From assembly GCA_000151295.1 (NCBI GenBank), contig GG745332.1:363857-415045 (forward strand): a DNA stretch of 51,189 nt, read 5' to 3'. A program made the position numbers and the translations under genes. The number at the start of each line of letters is the position of its first letter. Positions within the stretch are counted from its first letter, which is position 1. The DNA comes from Allomyces macrogynus ATCC 38327. Taxonomy: Eukaryota > Blastocladiomycota > Blastocladiomycetes > Blastocladiales > Blastocladiaceae. The notes under the pieces are model-generated. The model saw only the letters and a list, made by a program, of their open reading frames with translations, made no database searches and was not told the DNA's origin. Shown in pieces: positions 1 to 10,204 of this stretch.

Positions 1-1295
1 ACGTTTACTCCCCACGTGCCTCTCGACGCAGAACGCCTCTGCATCGTTCTGCACGCGCGCGCGTGACTCGCCGCCAGCACTTGCCAAGTCGAGCCAATCA
101 AAACATTTCCTTGTGCCGATTTTCGGTTTGGGAAGCGGGCTGCCGACAAGCGATCCTGGATCGAACCCCTTGAAACGCCGCCTGAAACCCAGCTCTCTGC
201 ACGGACACCAGGCGAAGCCGCGAATGATGATGGCTCGGCCCCGGGAGCGCGTCGACCGCGCGTGCTTGCGCGACAAGCTCAAGTCGCAACCACGAGACGG
301 TGCGGGGGCAAAAGCGACTCAAAGCGCACTCATTGCAACGCGGATGAACGGGTCCTACATACTCGCCAGACACGAACGACCGATGAGTGCCGGTCCAGTT
401 TTACCGATTTGCACAGCGACAATGGCGGTGCCGGCAGCGGACCCACGACCGAGGACGCATCCATTCCGGCCCCAGGGGGGCGCGGCGACACGCAAAAGAA
501 ACGGCACCGGCCGGAACCACAACCGTGCGCGGACCAACAGCGCGACGAAGCGTCGCATCTGTCGCGACGAGGTGCGGTTTGCCGACAAATCAACGCTGGA
601 CGAGGGATGGGGAATGGCCAGAGCGCCTCTGCCGCGCCCCCCGTGCCCGGTCCGGCCTTGGCCGGCTCGGCTGCCTCGGCGAACCGCCATCGCTGGACGT
701 GCAGACATCATTCATGCCCAGCGCACCGCCCAGGTTCAGGTCTCGTGCCCGTTTTACACAGTGAGATCCCCTCCCTTCAGCGTCATGGAGCAAGGGTAGC
801 GGTGCGCGAGTGTTCGCTTCTTTCCCAACAGACGCAATGACGATGTCTCTTCTCGCAGCCCAAGACCGCCGCCGCCACGAACCGACTTGCGTCCGGGACG
901 CGAGCTGGCAGTCGTGCCCGCCGTCCCGGTACCCATGCACGCAAATAAGTGCGTCGGTGACCAGGGCCTGTTTCAGTCATCGGCGTCGGCGATGGGCACG
1001 ACGTTGCAGCGCAAGCTCGACGTGGCACGCGGTCATGTGACGTGTCAGCGAGCCGGAGACTGGGGCCAATGTCGATCTGGTCGACCGCGAAGAAACCATC
1101 GGCCGCGCTGATCCGCCACGGAACATTGCCAACACCAACTGCAACGACGACGACAATCGCACCGGGATCAGCGGCCGCGCAAGTACCAGCACTGCCGTAG
1201 TCACGCCGTTCCAGCACACCCGGCCTGCAGCCGCCACCGTCGAGTCTGCGACAAACACCTCGGCTCAGCTCTGAACCAAGCAACCAGTTTCGACC
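1..1295. other. Left-end region without a recognisable gene
   Basis: About 1.3 kb of GC-rich sequence upstream of the MAPEG gene. Several overlapping open frames exist on both strands, but their translations are arginine/proline/alanine-rich, overlap one another and match no family I know. That is what chance open frames look like in GC-rich DNA. I see no tRNA, rRNA or repeat here. It probably holds the promoter and 5' UTR of the downstream gene, and possibly the end of a gene lying outside the window. Confidence 0.5.
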
Positions 1296-2096
1296 ATGAG
1301 CGCACTCGTCAAGATCGTCTCGTCGGTGGCCATGATGATGACGGGGTTTGCCCTGTCGTCGGCGCTTGCGCAGTCAAAGTTCATTGACCATCTCGCACGC
1401 GACATAGTTGCGTGGTCCGGTCTGTACATTTTCCGAGTCAAGATACCACGGAATGAGCCATGGTTCTGACCGTGTGCCGATGCAATTCAACAGGGATTGA
1501 CCGGCCCGCGATCCCGTTTGCCGTGCTGCTCGTCACGATCCTGTTTGGCCACTGGATCTCGAGCAACCTGGCCTACCTGATCCAGGCCGTCACACACAGC
1601 GACCTCGAGCTGAACGTACGTTCCGCCGAGTTCCGCCCGCCATACCGGCCCGACGCACCCGATTCACGTTCGATCTTTTGTACAGGACCCCCGCGCTGCC
1701 CGCGCACGCCTGGCACCTAACAGTCTCACATCGCGCGCATTTGCCGCGCACCAAAACGCCATGGAAATCATCCCAAGTATCACGGCCGCCGTGATTGTTG
1801 CGCACGCGCGTAAAGTCGACTTGCACCACCGCGTCGCCCTGTCGCTCGTGTTTGTGCTCGCGCGCGTCGCGCACTGGGTATCGTATGTGACGGACGTGCC
1901 GCCGCTGCGCACGCTCACATTTGCCATGGGGATCGGGTGCATTGTCGCCCTGTTTGGGCTCGCGATTCATCCAGATTTCGCCGCGGTGTACTGGGGGATG
2001 GGGCTCGCGTTTGGCGGGAATATGGCCGGCGTGCAGGACCGGATTCGCGGTTGGTTCCAGGCGGGGGCCAAGACGCTGGGGCGGTACGAGTTTTGA
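1296..2096 (+). CDS. MAPEG-family integral membrane protein
   Basis: Three-exon model: 1296-1419, 1494-1615 and 1686-2096, giving 218 residues. The family signature is clear in exon 3. Immediately after the second intron comes NDPRAARARLAP, the loop with which MAPEG proteins follow their first hydrophobic helix, and then HQNAMEIIPSITAAVIVAHA and a hydrophobic stretch with LARVAHWVSYVTDVPPLRTL, a typical MAPEG helix-loop. The first helix is encoded in exon 2 (IPFAVLLVTILFGHWISSN). MAPEG members are small four-helix proteins of eicosanoid and glutathione metabolism; the substrate of this one cannot be read from sequence. Exon 1 (starting MSALVKIVSS) is the weakest part: its donor is GTCTGT, chosen because it keeps the phase, and translation could instead begin at 1460. 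Length is a little above the usual 130-160 residues because of this N-terminal segment. Confidence 0.8.
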
Positions 2097-2736
2097 AGAC
2101 GCGGGTGAGAATCCAGGGTACAGGTGTCGTTATTTCCAGATTCCGGACGAGTTGGATCGCTGGTGAGGTTTCGCACACGGCTTAAGGGAACTAGTCGTCT
2201 ATGGCTTGTTCTTGTCCACCTGGTATTACATGCGCGCCACAGCTCGCGCAGACGCCGGTGAGCGACAAAGACGCAAACCCTGATCTTGCTACTTTCTTTC
2301 AGGGCCCGACAAAGAAGACCTTTGATTCGCCGGGCAACTTCGATCGAAGCGCCCCCCCCCCCCCCCCCGTGGTCATGAAACGCATTCAGAAACATGGGCA
2401 AGTCGCGTCCATTTTGCTCGAAATGCAATGCCGTGTCAGCCGTGTCGGTAGTATTTATGGGAAGGAGGAGCGGACGGGTATTTATCAAAGGAGTCGTTGG
2501 TCGGTAATGAAGGAAGCACGTTGACCTATTTGGGTCCGTTGTCCGTCAAGACGACACCCGATCGGTGCGTTCTGTGACAGAGACGCACGCGCAAAGACAG
2601 GATTTGGACGCAAAAACAGGGCAAAATTTTTTTTTCTTTATCTACACGAACGGCCCTCGGCGGCCGCTACGGCCAGCCGCGACGGACAGCGCGGCCCTCT
2701 CTCACCTCACCCCACCTCCTCCCCACGGGAATCGAC
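2097..2736. other. Intergenic, between convergent genes
   Basis: Lies between the 3' ends of the MAPEG gene (+) and SGT1 (-). It contains a long run of C (about 2351-2367) and a short A/T-rich stretch near 2625-2645. A segment around 2200-2330 has an intron-like look (GTGAGC to TTTCTTTCAG, about 2260-2303), but neither flanking frame encodes anything recognisable, so no gene is called. Confidence 0.45.
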
Positions 2737-3381
2737 TTAACGGTTGTACGGCAGCGCGACCATGCCCTCCGGGGGCTTGGTCTCGACCGGGGCCTTGGAC
2801 ACTTCCTCCCAGTTGGTCGAGAGACACGTGCCGTTCGATTCCGTGTAGGACTTGATCATGGCGCGCTTCGTGTCCTCGTTGGCGCCCGCAAAAATCTGCT
2901 GAAACAGCGCATTCAGCGCGTCCGGCTTATCCTCTTCTTTCGCCGCCTCCTTGCCGAGCTTGTCCCAGTCCTTGGGCCCGTGCCGCGACGACGACGGGTA
3001 GCTGAGCGCGGCCTTGACTTCGGCCGCCGCCGCGAGCGTCGTCGCGGGCGCAGTGTCCTCGCCCTCAAGCACCGCCCACTTGAGCCCCTGTTCGACCTTG
3101 TGCAGCGTGATTTCGATCTTGGTGGACAGAACTTCGTACTTGGAGGTCTTCGGGTCGACGGCGTGCGCGAGGTCCAGCTCCAGCGTGTACTCGGAGCCCG
3201 TCGGCAACTGCACACCGACCGACAGCGTGCGCTCGGTGATGTCGACGCGCACGGAACCGGACTTGGCGTTCTTGATGAAGACGGACACGACAACGGCCGC
3301 GTCCGTCTGGTACCACTCGTGCCGCACGCGCGCCTGTGGGGTCGCGATCGGCTGCGCGGAGGTCGTCGCGGCGGTCGTCAT
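2737..3381 (-). CDS. SGT1: SGT1 co-chaperone (CS + SGS domains)
   Basis: Single-exon gene of 214 residues. Residues about 18-105 form a CS (p23-like) domain: it opens with RVRHEWYQTDAAVVVSVFIK, and includes the PTGSEYTLELDLAHAV strand region and the closing KIEITLHKVEQGLKWAVLEG. The C-terminal part, from about residue 127, is an SGS domain: YPSSSRHGPKDWDKL, then NALFQQIFAGANEDTKRAMIKSY and ESNGTCLSTNWEEV, all hallmark SGT1 motifs. SGT1 works with Hsp90 and Skp1 in kinetochore and SCF ubiquitin-ligase assembly. Yeast, plant and human SGT1 start with three TPR repeats. None is encoded here: the CS domain begins near the start codon and there is no upstream in-frame exon that I can see. Only about 850 bp separate it from the next gene upstream on the same strand. 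Confidence 0.93.
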   Translation of the reverse strand: MTTAATTSAQPIATPQARVRHEWYQTDAAVVVSVFIKNAKSGSVRVDITERTLSVGVQLPTGSEYTLELDLAHAVDPKTSKYEVLSTKIEITLHKVEQGLKWAVLEGEDTAPATTLAAAAEVKAALSYPSSSRHGPKDWDKLGKEAAKEEDKPDALNALFQQIFAGANEDTKRAMIKSYTESNGTCLSTNWEEVSKAPVETKPPEGMVALPYNR

Positions 3382-4227
3382 GATTGGTTGGTTGCTGGTG
3401 TCGTGCGGTCGTCGAGGCAGGGGTCGTTGCGTGCGCGCGACGAGCGGCAGAGATGGTGTGGGGCGAGTACGGTCGCGGAGGGCTTGTCGCGGCTAAGTAT
3501 CGTTAACCGTGTCGACTCCAATCATGGCCGAACGCGAACCGACTTAAAAAAACAAAAAGTTGGAGGGCCCAAGAAGCGTCCACGTCAGTTACACGATGGG
3601 TCTGGCAGGTGCGCTTCTGTCGAGTTCGCGTGGCTCGTGCCGGTCAGCTGTTTCCCACGTGTGTCCTTGGCGTGCCGCGAGACGTGTGAGGCAACCACCA
3701 ACGGGGCAGGCGAAAACGTTCAGCGGCCGATGCTGCCGCGTCGCGCCAGTTGTCGTGTGAAAAGAGCGCACAAATTGAAGCAATGATCAATGTTCAGATC
3801 AAGACGGGGAAAAAAAGCGATGGGTCGGGCGCCCCACTACGGTAAATGTCCCTGCCCTGCAAGGCGATGCGAGCAGCACGATGACGGTTGTGCACGCCGC
3901 GCACAGCACCGCAGGCCATTGGGACTACGGCAGGAGGCAAGAGCAAAAGAAGAAGAAAAGAAAAAAACGGCAAGGAAGGCGATGCAATCACAAGCCAACC
4001 GGCCAGCCAAATCCACCAACGCAAGCAAAATAGAGAACGAACGAACGAGCGCAAAAGACGAGGAATAAATACGAGGCAATAAAACACCGTGGGCTCGGGC
4101 ACGCGCGTGCGTGCGGCACACTGGTCGTTGGTCGGTCGGGTATCTTGAGGGGCGGTACGCGCGCGCGCACCTCCACGTCTCCGTCTCTTTCGACTTCGCT
4201 CATCTTTCAGTCACACCCACGTCCACA
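3382..4227. other. Intergenic between SGT1 and CDH1
   Basis: About 850 bp. The SGT1-proximal half should hold its promoter; the CDH1-proximal half (about 3940-4085) is A-rich on the + strand, hence T-rich in the sense of CDH1, as expected for a 3' UTR and polyadenylation region. Open frames here are low-complexity and unrecognised. Confidence 0.5.
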
Positions 4228-6757
4228 TCACCGCAACTGCGCCCACGGCGCGTGCATCCCAACCCCCTTAGCGGCGGCCGTCGCGGGTGCAGGCGGGAAC
4301 ACGTTCCAGAACCGCAGCGTCTCGTCGCCGGCGCCCGTGCAAATACTCTGCCCGTCGGGCGCGACCGACAAGTAGAGCACGCGCTGTGAGTGGCCGGTAA
4401 GCGTCGCGATGGGCGTCATCGACGCGCACGACCAGACAACCACCTGATGCTGCGAGTACCCGTGCGTCGAGACAAGTTCGTCAGTCGTCGGCGACCACGC
4501 GAGATTGCACACTTGCGAGTGCGTGTCGACCGCCAGGACCGCGGCGGTACTTGCCGCATGCGTGTTCCAAAACCGAATGTGCCGGTCGGCGGTGCCACCG
4601 CCACTCGCGAGCAACCCGGACTGGTGCGGCGACCACGCGAGGGCCTTGACGGCGGCCGTATGTTCCGTGTACTTGGCCATGGGGTCGGCGAGTTTGCGCG
4701 CGTCGTAGAGGTAGAGCTTGTTGTCGTTGCCGCCGGACGCGAGCGCCGTGCCGTCAGGCGACCATCGCAGTCCGCATACTTCCTGCCGGTGCGCTTGCAG
4801 TCGGGCCAGGGGCGTGTCGCTCGGCCGCCGCATGTCCCAGTGCGCGACAGTGCGGTCGCGCGATCCGGTCGTCACGGCGCCGTGCGTCCAGTGAATTGCA
4901 CCGAGCCGTGCCGTGTGCGCGTCGGTCGTGCACACCAGCGATTGCTTGACCACGTCCCACTGCTGCAACTTGCCGCGGTGCGTGCCAATCGAGAGCACAT
5001 TACCCTAAAAATTTCAAGGATCAGCACCCTGTTCTACGAGTAGGGGTAATGAAACAACAAGAGAGACATGCCCTTGGGTTCCACTGCACGGCCGTCACCG
5101 AATCGGCCGGCGCCAAGTCGCACAGCTTGCTCACCGATGCCGTGTCGGCGTTCCATAGGTAGACGCACGACCCGAGCCCGACCGCCAGAATGTTTTGCTG
5201 GCCCCAGTCGAGCAAGTTGAGGTAAAAATCGTCCTACACGCATCATCGTCGCGTCAGCCGCCGTCCCCACCCTCCCACTGCAAGCACAAAACAAAACACA
5301 CGCACCGCGAGATCCGGTGCGTCCAGCACCTTATACGGCAACGCCGGGACGACACGCCGTTCCGTGCGCGGCTGCATGATCATTTCGCGCCCCGCGCGAC
5401 TGAGCGGACAAGTACTGTGGAACGGGTTCTCAAACAGGGCCGTGACCAAACTCGACCGCCGTGCTGCGGGCCGCGCGAGGGCCTGCATCGCCTGCAGTGG
5501 GTTCGTCAGGGCGCCCGTCGCCGGGAACGTGAACGCAGACGGTGATGGCAGCACAGCCGGCACGACTTCTGCGGGTGCGGGCGGATCACTCGATGATGGT
5601 GCGGGCGTCAGGGGCGGAGGTGGTGGTGCAAGCGCCAAAGCGGGCCGCCGCCGTGGAGTACCGCCCATGAAGAGTGCGCGGCGGGTCGTGTCGGTAGGTG
5701 TCGGCGGGAGCAGTTCGTCCTTGAGGATCGACTCGTATATGGACGCTAGAGTCCAGGCAAAACGGGTCAGGCGCTGTGACATTCAAAACGAGAATGAAAT
5801 CCACAGACGAACCATCATCGCCAAGACTTCGGCGTCTCCTCTTGTGATGTGACGGCGAGCTCGGGTCCTGCTCGAGCAGCGAGAGCCGGTACCGCATCGC
5901 GTCCATGTCGCGCGCGACGCGCGGAGTCGATGGCCTGGAAACCGCAACGAAGTAACGTTAGCTCTCGTCATGCGGGACGAAATGGCTCGGGTCGCGGTAC
6001 GCACCCATCCGCGCCCGCCATCCACCGCGACTCGGCCGCGACGCGCCTAAGCGGTGGCGGGTACGGCGGCACCATTGGCATCCGACGCGCCTCGGGGGTG
6101 TGTGGCAATTCGCTGTCAGAACTCGCGCGCGGCCTCGTGTCCGCCGTCACTCGCGCTGACGGTGGTGCCGGGATCAATCTCGACGGCCCGTGCTCAGCCG
6201 CAGCTGCCGCCGCGGGCGTCTCGCCAGCGGCCGACGCCGTTTCGTTCGACACCGTCGACGCAAGCGATCCCGCCGCGGATGCCGGGCGCGAAGCAGCCCC
6301 CGTCGCGTGGCCAACGGTCGGCGTCGAACTGCGAGAGGAGCTCCGTGACGACGCGGCCGACGACGCCGCAGACGCCTTGGACGCAGTTGACGCAGCACGT
6401 TCCCCGAGCGGCGGCGTACGATGGCGTCTTGTCCCTACCGCGGTCCGCCGACTCGGTGCGGGCGGCGCGTCGGTAATCGCTTCAACACCAATCACGGGCC
6501 CCTTACCGCGGCGTCTGCTTGCGGCAGCCGGCCGTTCGATTGCTGATGTCGCGGCGGCAGCAGCACGTGGTTTTCGACGCGCGCGTTTCGCCGGTCCCGC
6601 CGCGGCCGCGAGCGCGGGGGCCCTTTTTTTCGTTGGAAGGCGAAAAACAACAAGCCGCCGCCGCGGCCTCGGCGAGTTTTCCGGCACCCGCGCGCGTGTA
6701 CGGCCGGTCGAGGATCATGGGCGAGAGGACCAGGTGGTCGTGAACGTGGTTGGTCAT
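4228..6757 (-). CDS. CDH1: APC/C activator Cdh1/Fizzy-related (WD40)
   Basis: Exons in coding order: an N-terminal part down to 6005, then 5934-5828, 5745-5306, 5233-5072 and 5004-4228. The C-terminal 400 residues are a seven-blade WD40 propeller very close to Fzr1/Cdh1: LPYKVLDAPDLADDFYLNLL, VGLGSCVYLWNA, HRQEVCGLRWSPDGTALASG, GNDNKLYLYDARK, LLASGGGTADRHIRFWNT, VSTHGYSQHQ and GAGDETLRFWNVF. These match Cdh1 better than Cdc20. Cdh1 recruits D-box and KEN-box substrates to the anaphase-promoting complex in late mitosis and G1. The last residues are LR, in place of the usual IR tail that docks on Cdc27. Before the propeller are SIYESILKDELL, as in Fzr1, and a long Ser/Ala/Pro-rich N-terminus. 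The expected C-box (DR[F/Y]IP) is not seen; the corresponding place reads PSTPRVARDMDAMRYRLSLL. The start is unresolved: the nearest candidate is the ATG at 6757, which would need one more intron. Confidence 0.88.
5005..5071 (-). other. GC-AG intron in CDH1
   Basis: The 67 bp intron between the two propeller exons starts GCATGT and ends TTTTTAG. Joining AGG to GGT restores WNPRGNVLSIGTHRG, exactly the Cdh1 family sequence, so the boundary is well fixed. No GT near the junction keeps the frame. It is the only clear GC donor I found among about 40 introns. Confidence 0.85.
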
Positions 6758-8254
6758 GTTGGCGAGGGTTGTTCTCGTCGCGGGCGGCGCGGCGAGTTCA
6801 GCGGGTTCAGCAGTTGGTAGCGAACGGTTCAGGCGGCTCGACCGGCGCAGGCTGGGCGGGGCCAGGTGCACGCGCATCCAGGGTCAGGAGCCCCAAAGAC
6901 GGGAGGAGGAGGGGGGGGGGGGGGTGAGAGAACGGAGAGGACGGACAGGGGAAGCGTGCACGGGGGGTCGACGCGTCCGCAAACGGGGGGTGAAGGCGGC
7001 GCGCCGCTACCGCGATGAACGGACGGTGGGTTCGTGTGCGCACGCGGGTGGTGTGCAAATTGGGTCCCGGCAGCACGGAGCGTGCGCGCGCGATGGGTGG
7101 GCTGAGAAGCAATTGCCGCGTCGTTGGTCTTCTCACACGAGCGCGCCTTGGTGGTGAATGCACAGGTCAGGAAGGGCAAAGCCGTGGTTGCTGAGGTCGC
7201 ACAGGCGGCAACAGCGGGAACGTGGGGCTGCGCGGGGACGTTGCGAACGGGCGGGTGCCCCGTGGGCGTGGCGGGGCCTTAGATCGGCGGGTCGTGCAGA
7301 CAGGCGCAAGGGGCCAGGGGTCCGCGTGCGGCTCGATGCGGCGCGCGCACGGGGGTAGCCCGGAAGCGGCAGCGGCACAGGTCGCAGGCAGGAACGCCGA
7401 GGGCAGGATTGGTGTGCGAGTGGGCCGAGTGTGGGGGTGTGCCGGTCGTGCGACGGTCGCGCGAACGCGCCGCAGCTTTCCAGCCTGCGTGCAGGAGGTG
7501 CGATTCGGGAGATGCAGGGCGCGTCGATGGGATCACTTGCGGGTGGCGACGCGGGGGGGCGGCAGGCGGTGCAAGTGGGCGATGTGGGCGCGAGATGCAG
7601 GTCTGGCGTGACCGCGGTAGGCTGGGCGGCCGGTGCGTAAGAGCCGGTGCTCCCTGCCAGACCCCGCACGGACGACCGGTCGACTTGCACGACGACGCCG
7701 TGCAAGTCGGTGCAATGGCGCGTGTGCAACGCGGGCTACGTTTTGCGGCAAGTCGGGCGGCGCTAGGGCGAGGTGGACAAGGCGTGCGGTGGAGTCGGCG
7801 ATGGAGAGGTCGTCAACGGCCGGCTGGCCAAGGGTCGTTGCTCGTCGTCGCGCACGTCTGACCAAGGTGCAAGGCCTGCTCGCGACCGTTGTTCCGCTGC
7901 CCTGACTCTGGCCTGCACTTGCGACGACGACGCGCGCGCTTGCGGCGACATGGGGAGGCCTCGTCTCCCACTGCAAGCAAACGCCCATCAAAGAGCATCA
8001 AAGAGCCGGCCAACACAACACCCCCGTGCCGCTGCCGATCCTTTCACCGAGAACTATAGAAAAAACGAACCTGGGCGCGATGCTCCATCTCTGGACGAGC
8101 TCGTGGAGGAGCGCCGGGACCTGGTTCGCTCGAAACGCTGGTCCACAGCCTTGCCCATTGCGACCCTTGCTGCTCAGTCCCCCCAGCACCATTGAAGTCC
8201 TCAAACGACGCTTCATTTGCAGCAATCAACGCTCTCCACCTGACATCTTCACGC
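6758..8254. other. GC-rich intergenic region upstream of CDH1
   Basis: About 1.5 kb with no recognisable coding sequence. Open frames on both strands are long only because stop codons are rare in this GC-rich DNA; translations are Arg/Pro/Ala-rich and match nothing. It contains a G homopolymer near 6910-6927 (C-rich in the sense of CDH1). It probably carries the CDH1 promoter and 5' UTR and the 3' UTR of CCDC47, both on the minus strand. Confidence 0.5.
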
Positions 8255-9602
8255 TCACATGGGCCCGATCCGCATCCGGCCCGACTTGGCCGCCTTCTTC
8301 TGCTCCTTGCGCGCCCTCTTCTCATCCAACCTGCGCTGAGCGGCTGGACTCATCGGCGGCGTCCTTACTGCCGCCGCCTTTTCCTCCTGCCCGTCCCCCT
8401 CTGCTGCCCGCTCGGCATCAGCCTTCTTCTTCTCCTCTTCGGCCAACTTGGCCGCAAACTCTTCCCGCTTCCGCCGTAGCCGCGCCTTGACTTCCGGCCG
8501 GACCTCGATCTGCGTCACGTAATCGGCCAACCAAATCGTGAGCGAGGCCAGCGTGCGGTGCAGCGCCCAGGCGTTGTCGGTCGCCGGGTCGGCCACGTAG
8601 GCGTCCTTGGCGGCGAGCCGCAGCCGGTAGGTCAACGAGAGCCTCTTACGAGGGAAGTCGGTGATGATGAGCGATTCGAGCCGGCGTTGCACTTGCGGGT
8701 GCGCGAGAAAACGCGCGACGCGCACGTCGAGCGTGAAGAAATGGTGCAGCAAGTCGGTCGATTCGGCGTAGAGGGCGTAGGTGGTCGGTGGCAGGTGCGA
8801 TTGCGGTTGCGGTTTCGCGAGGTTGGCCTACCACGAGGGTCGGTTGCGTCAGTTCGTGCTAGGGACAGGGCGAGTGAGGGTGGAGAGAATAAAGTACAAT
8901 CTCGGGCCGCTGTGCGAGGACCGCGTTGAGCACGTTGCGGTTGATAATGGCGAGCACGAAGTTCTCCGACAGCTTCGGGTCGAGCGCGAGGTCGAACGTG
9001 ACGCGGTCGTGCGCGACCGTAAAGAAGTCCTTGATGGCCAGAGGCAAAATGTGCCGCTCTTTCAGCTAAAATCACATCCAGCGTCAGTTCCCTGCGGGCG
9101 ATCGCACGGGTGGGCGGGAGAACACCTACCGCCAACCGCACAATCATCTTTTCGCACTTGACGCGCCCGGAACCGTAGACCAAGTAATCGGCCGCGCCGT
9201 CACGCAACAGCGTCATGGATCCGTCGCCGAGGTAGGCAAAGTTGGCGCGGAACGTGGGCAGGCACGCGTCGTACCTAGTCCAATGCGATGACAACTGTCA
9301 GCATCCCTCGTTCGGTCGGACTTGCGCGTCGAGCCTTGACCCGTACCATGTCGTAGCAATGCGCCGATTCCTTGCCGCGCCGACGAGGTACGTGACGCCA
9401 ATCATGGCCAGAACACCGACCATCGCCACCTCGTATGAGTAGGGGCTGTTGAGAATGGCCTTGCCAAGCGCTAGACGACGGTTTGCCCAGCGCTCATGAG
9501 CCGCCATGACTTGATTCCGGGGACGACGTGTTGCGTACTTGGTCCGAAAATGGTTTGCAGCACGTCGGACCATGCCGCCAACGCGGCACTTGCAGTGATC
9601 AT
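8255..9602 (-). CDS. CCDC47: CCDC47/DUF1682 ER membrane protein
   Basis: Five exons in coding order: 9602-9539, 9470-9347, 9274-9130, 9065-8898 and 8827-8255, totalling 357 residues with every phase consistent. The N-terminal region has one membrane helix (VAMVGVLAMIGVTYLVGAA), followed by the family motif ATTWYDACLPTFRANFAYLG (compare ARRWYQTHLELLESNFALVG-type sequences in animals), then SGRVKCEKMIVRL, and a globular domain with DKLSENFVLAI-like strands. The C-terminal 90 residues are a charged coiled coil (RRKREEFAAKLAEEEKKKAD) ending KSGRMRIGPM, the same kind of end as animal CCDC47. In animals CCDC47 partners Asterix in the PAT complex, which helps multi-pass proteins fold at the ER translocon. 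Fungal members are about this length. Start chosen because the splice from ATG 9602 is in phase; upstream sequence in that frame is not protein-like. Confidence 0.88.
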
Positions 9603-10204
9603 GACGGTCGGTTGCTGGAGCAAGTTGGGTCGACTGCAATCGCAGTGTCCTCGGCAGCGCGGTCCAAAGTCGCCAAAATATAAGCGGCGACGGGTTGCTG
9701 GAACTGATTCGGTGTTGCCAAGAAGAATGAGGGCCGCAGAGTGGTGCCGGTGGGAGGATCAATCAAATCGAAGACACGACGAGGCGAGGTGCTTGTCAAG
9801 TCAAGACTGATCAGCGAGCACCATGACCGTAGCAGCCCTCAACAGTCGCTCTCAAGCAACGTCGAGCAAACGCCAACAACAGAGCTTGGCCGCCGACACC
9901 CACGAACACCACCACGATGAAGAGATCCGCTGGTCCGAGACGAAGTTCAAATGGCAGTGTCTGAACTAATTATTATTAGGTCAGGACCGGAAGGACGCAC
10001 GCACACGCACGAAAAACTAGAAGACAGCGCGCGCAACGTCGCGTCCAACCCGGCCCCCGCACAAAAGCACACGACGAACAACAGAGAAGCGAACGCAAAA
10101 ACACCAAAGACCAAACCAGACCAAACCAAAAATCACCAAAAACCCAAAGACACACCAATGCAAGCACGCGACGGACGTATGGGTACGTGCGCGTTCGTTA
10201 TCGT
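9603..10204. other. Intergenic, CCDC47 promoter / GGC1 3' region
   Basis: 600 bp between the start of CCDC47 and the stop of GGC1, both on the minus strand. The part next to GGC1 (about 9960-10170) is A-rich on the + strand, thus T-rich in the GGC1 3' UTR, and contains a short near-palindrome, ctaattattattag, at about 9965-9978. No coding sequence recognised. Confidence 0.5.

Noticed and set aside
783..1283. 166-residue minus-strand frame upstream of the MAPEG gene.
   Set aside because: Arg/Ala/Gly-rich, no motif, and overlaps other equally open frames.
2201..2524. Small plus-strand frame with an intron-like GTGAGC...TTTCAG segment and a poly-C run.
   Set aside because: Neither spliced nor unspliced product resembles a protein; the poly-C run makes the frame unreliable.
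5849..6820. Plus-strand open frame of 323 residues across the CDH1 N-terminus.
   Set aside because: The minus-strand frame splices in phase into the Cdh1 propeller; the plus-strand frame is Ala/Arg-rich without motifs.
9599..9799. Minus-strand frame upstream of CCDC47 that looks protein-like (LATPNQFQQPVAAYILATLD).
   Set aside because: It stops before the CCDC47 start and no in-phase splice joins it to the gene; probably 5' UTR. It could be a small upstream ORF, but nothing supports that.
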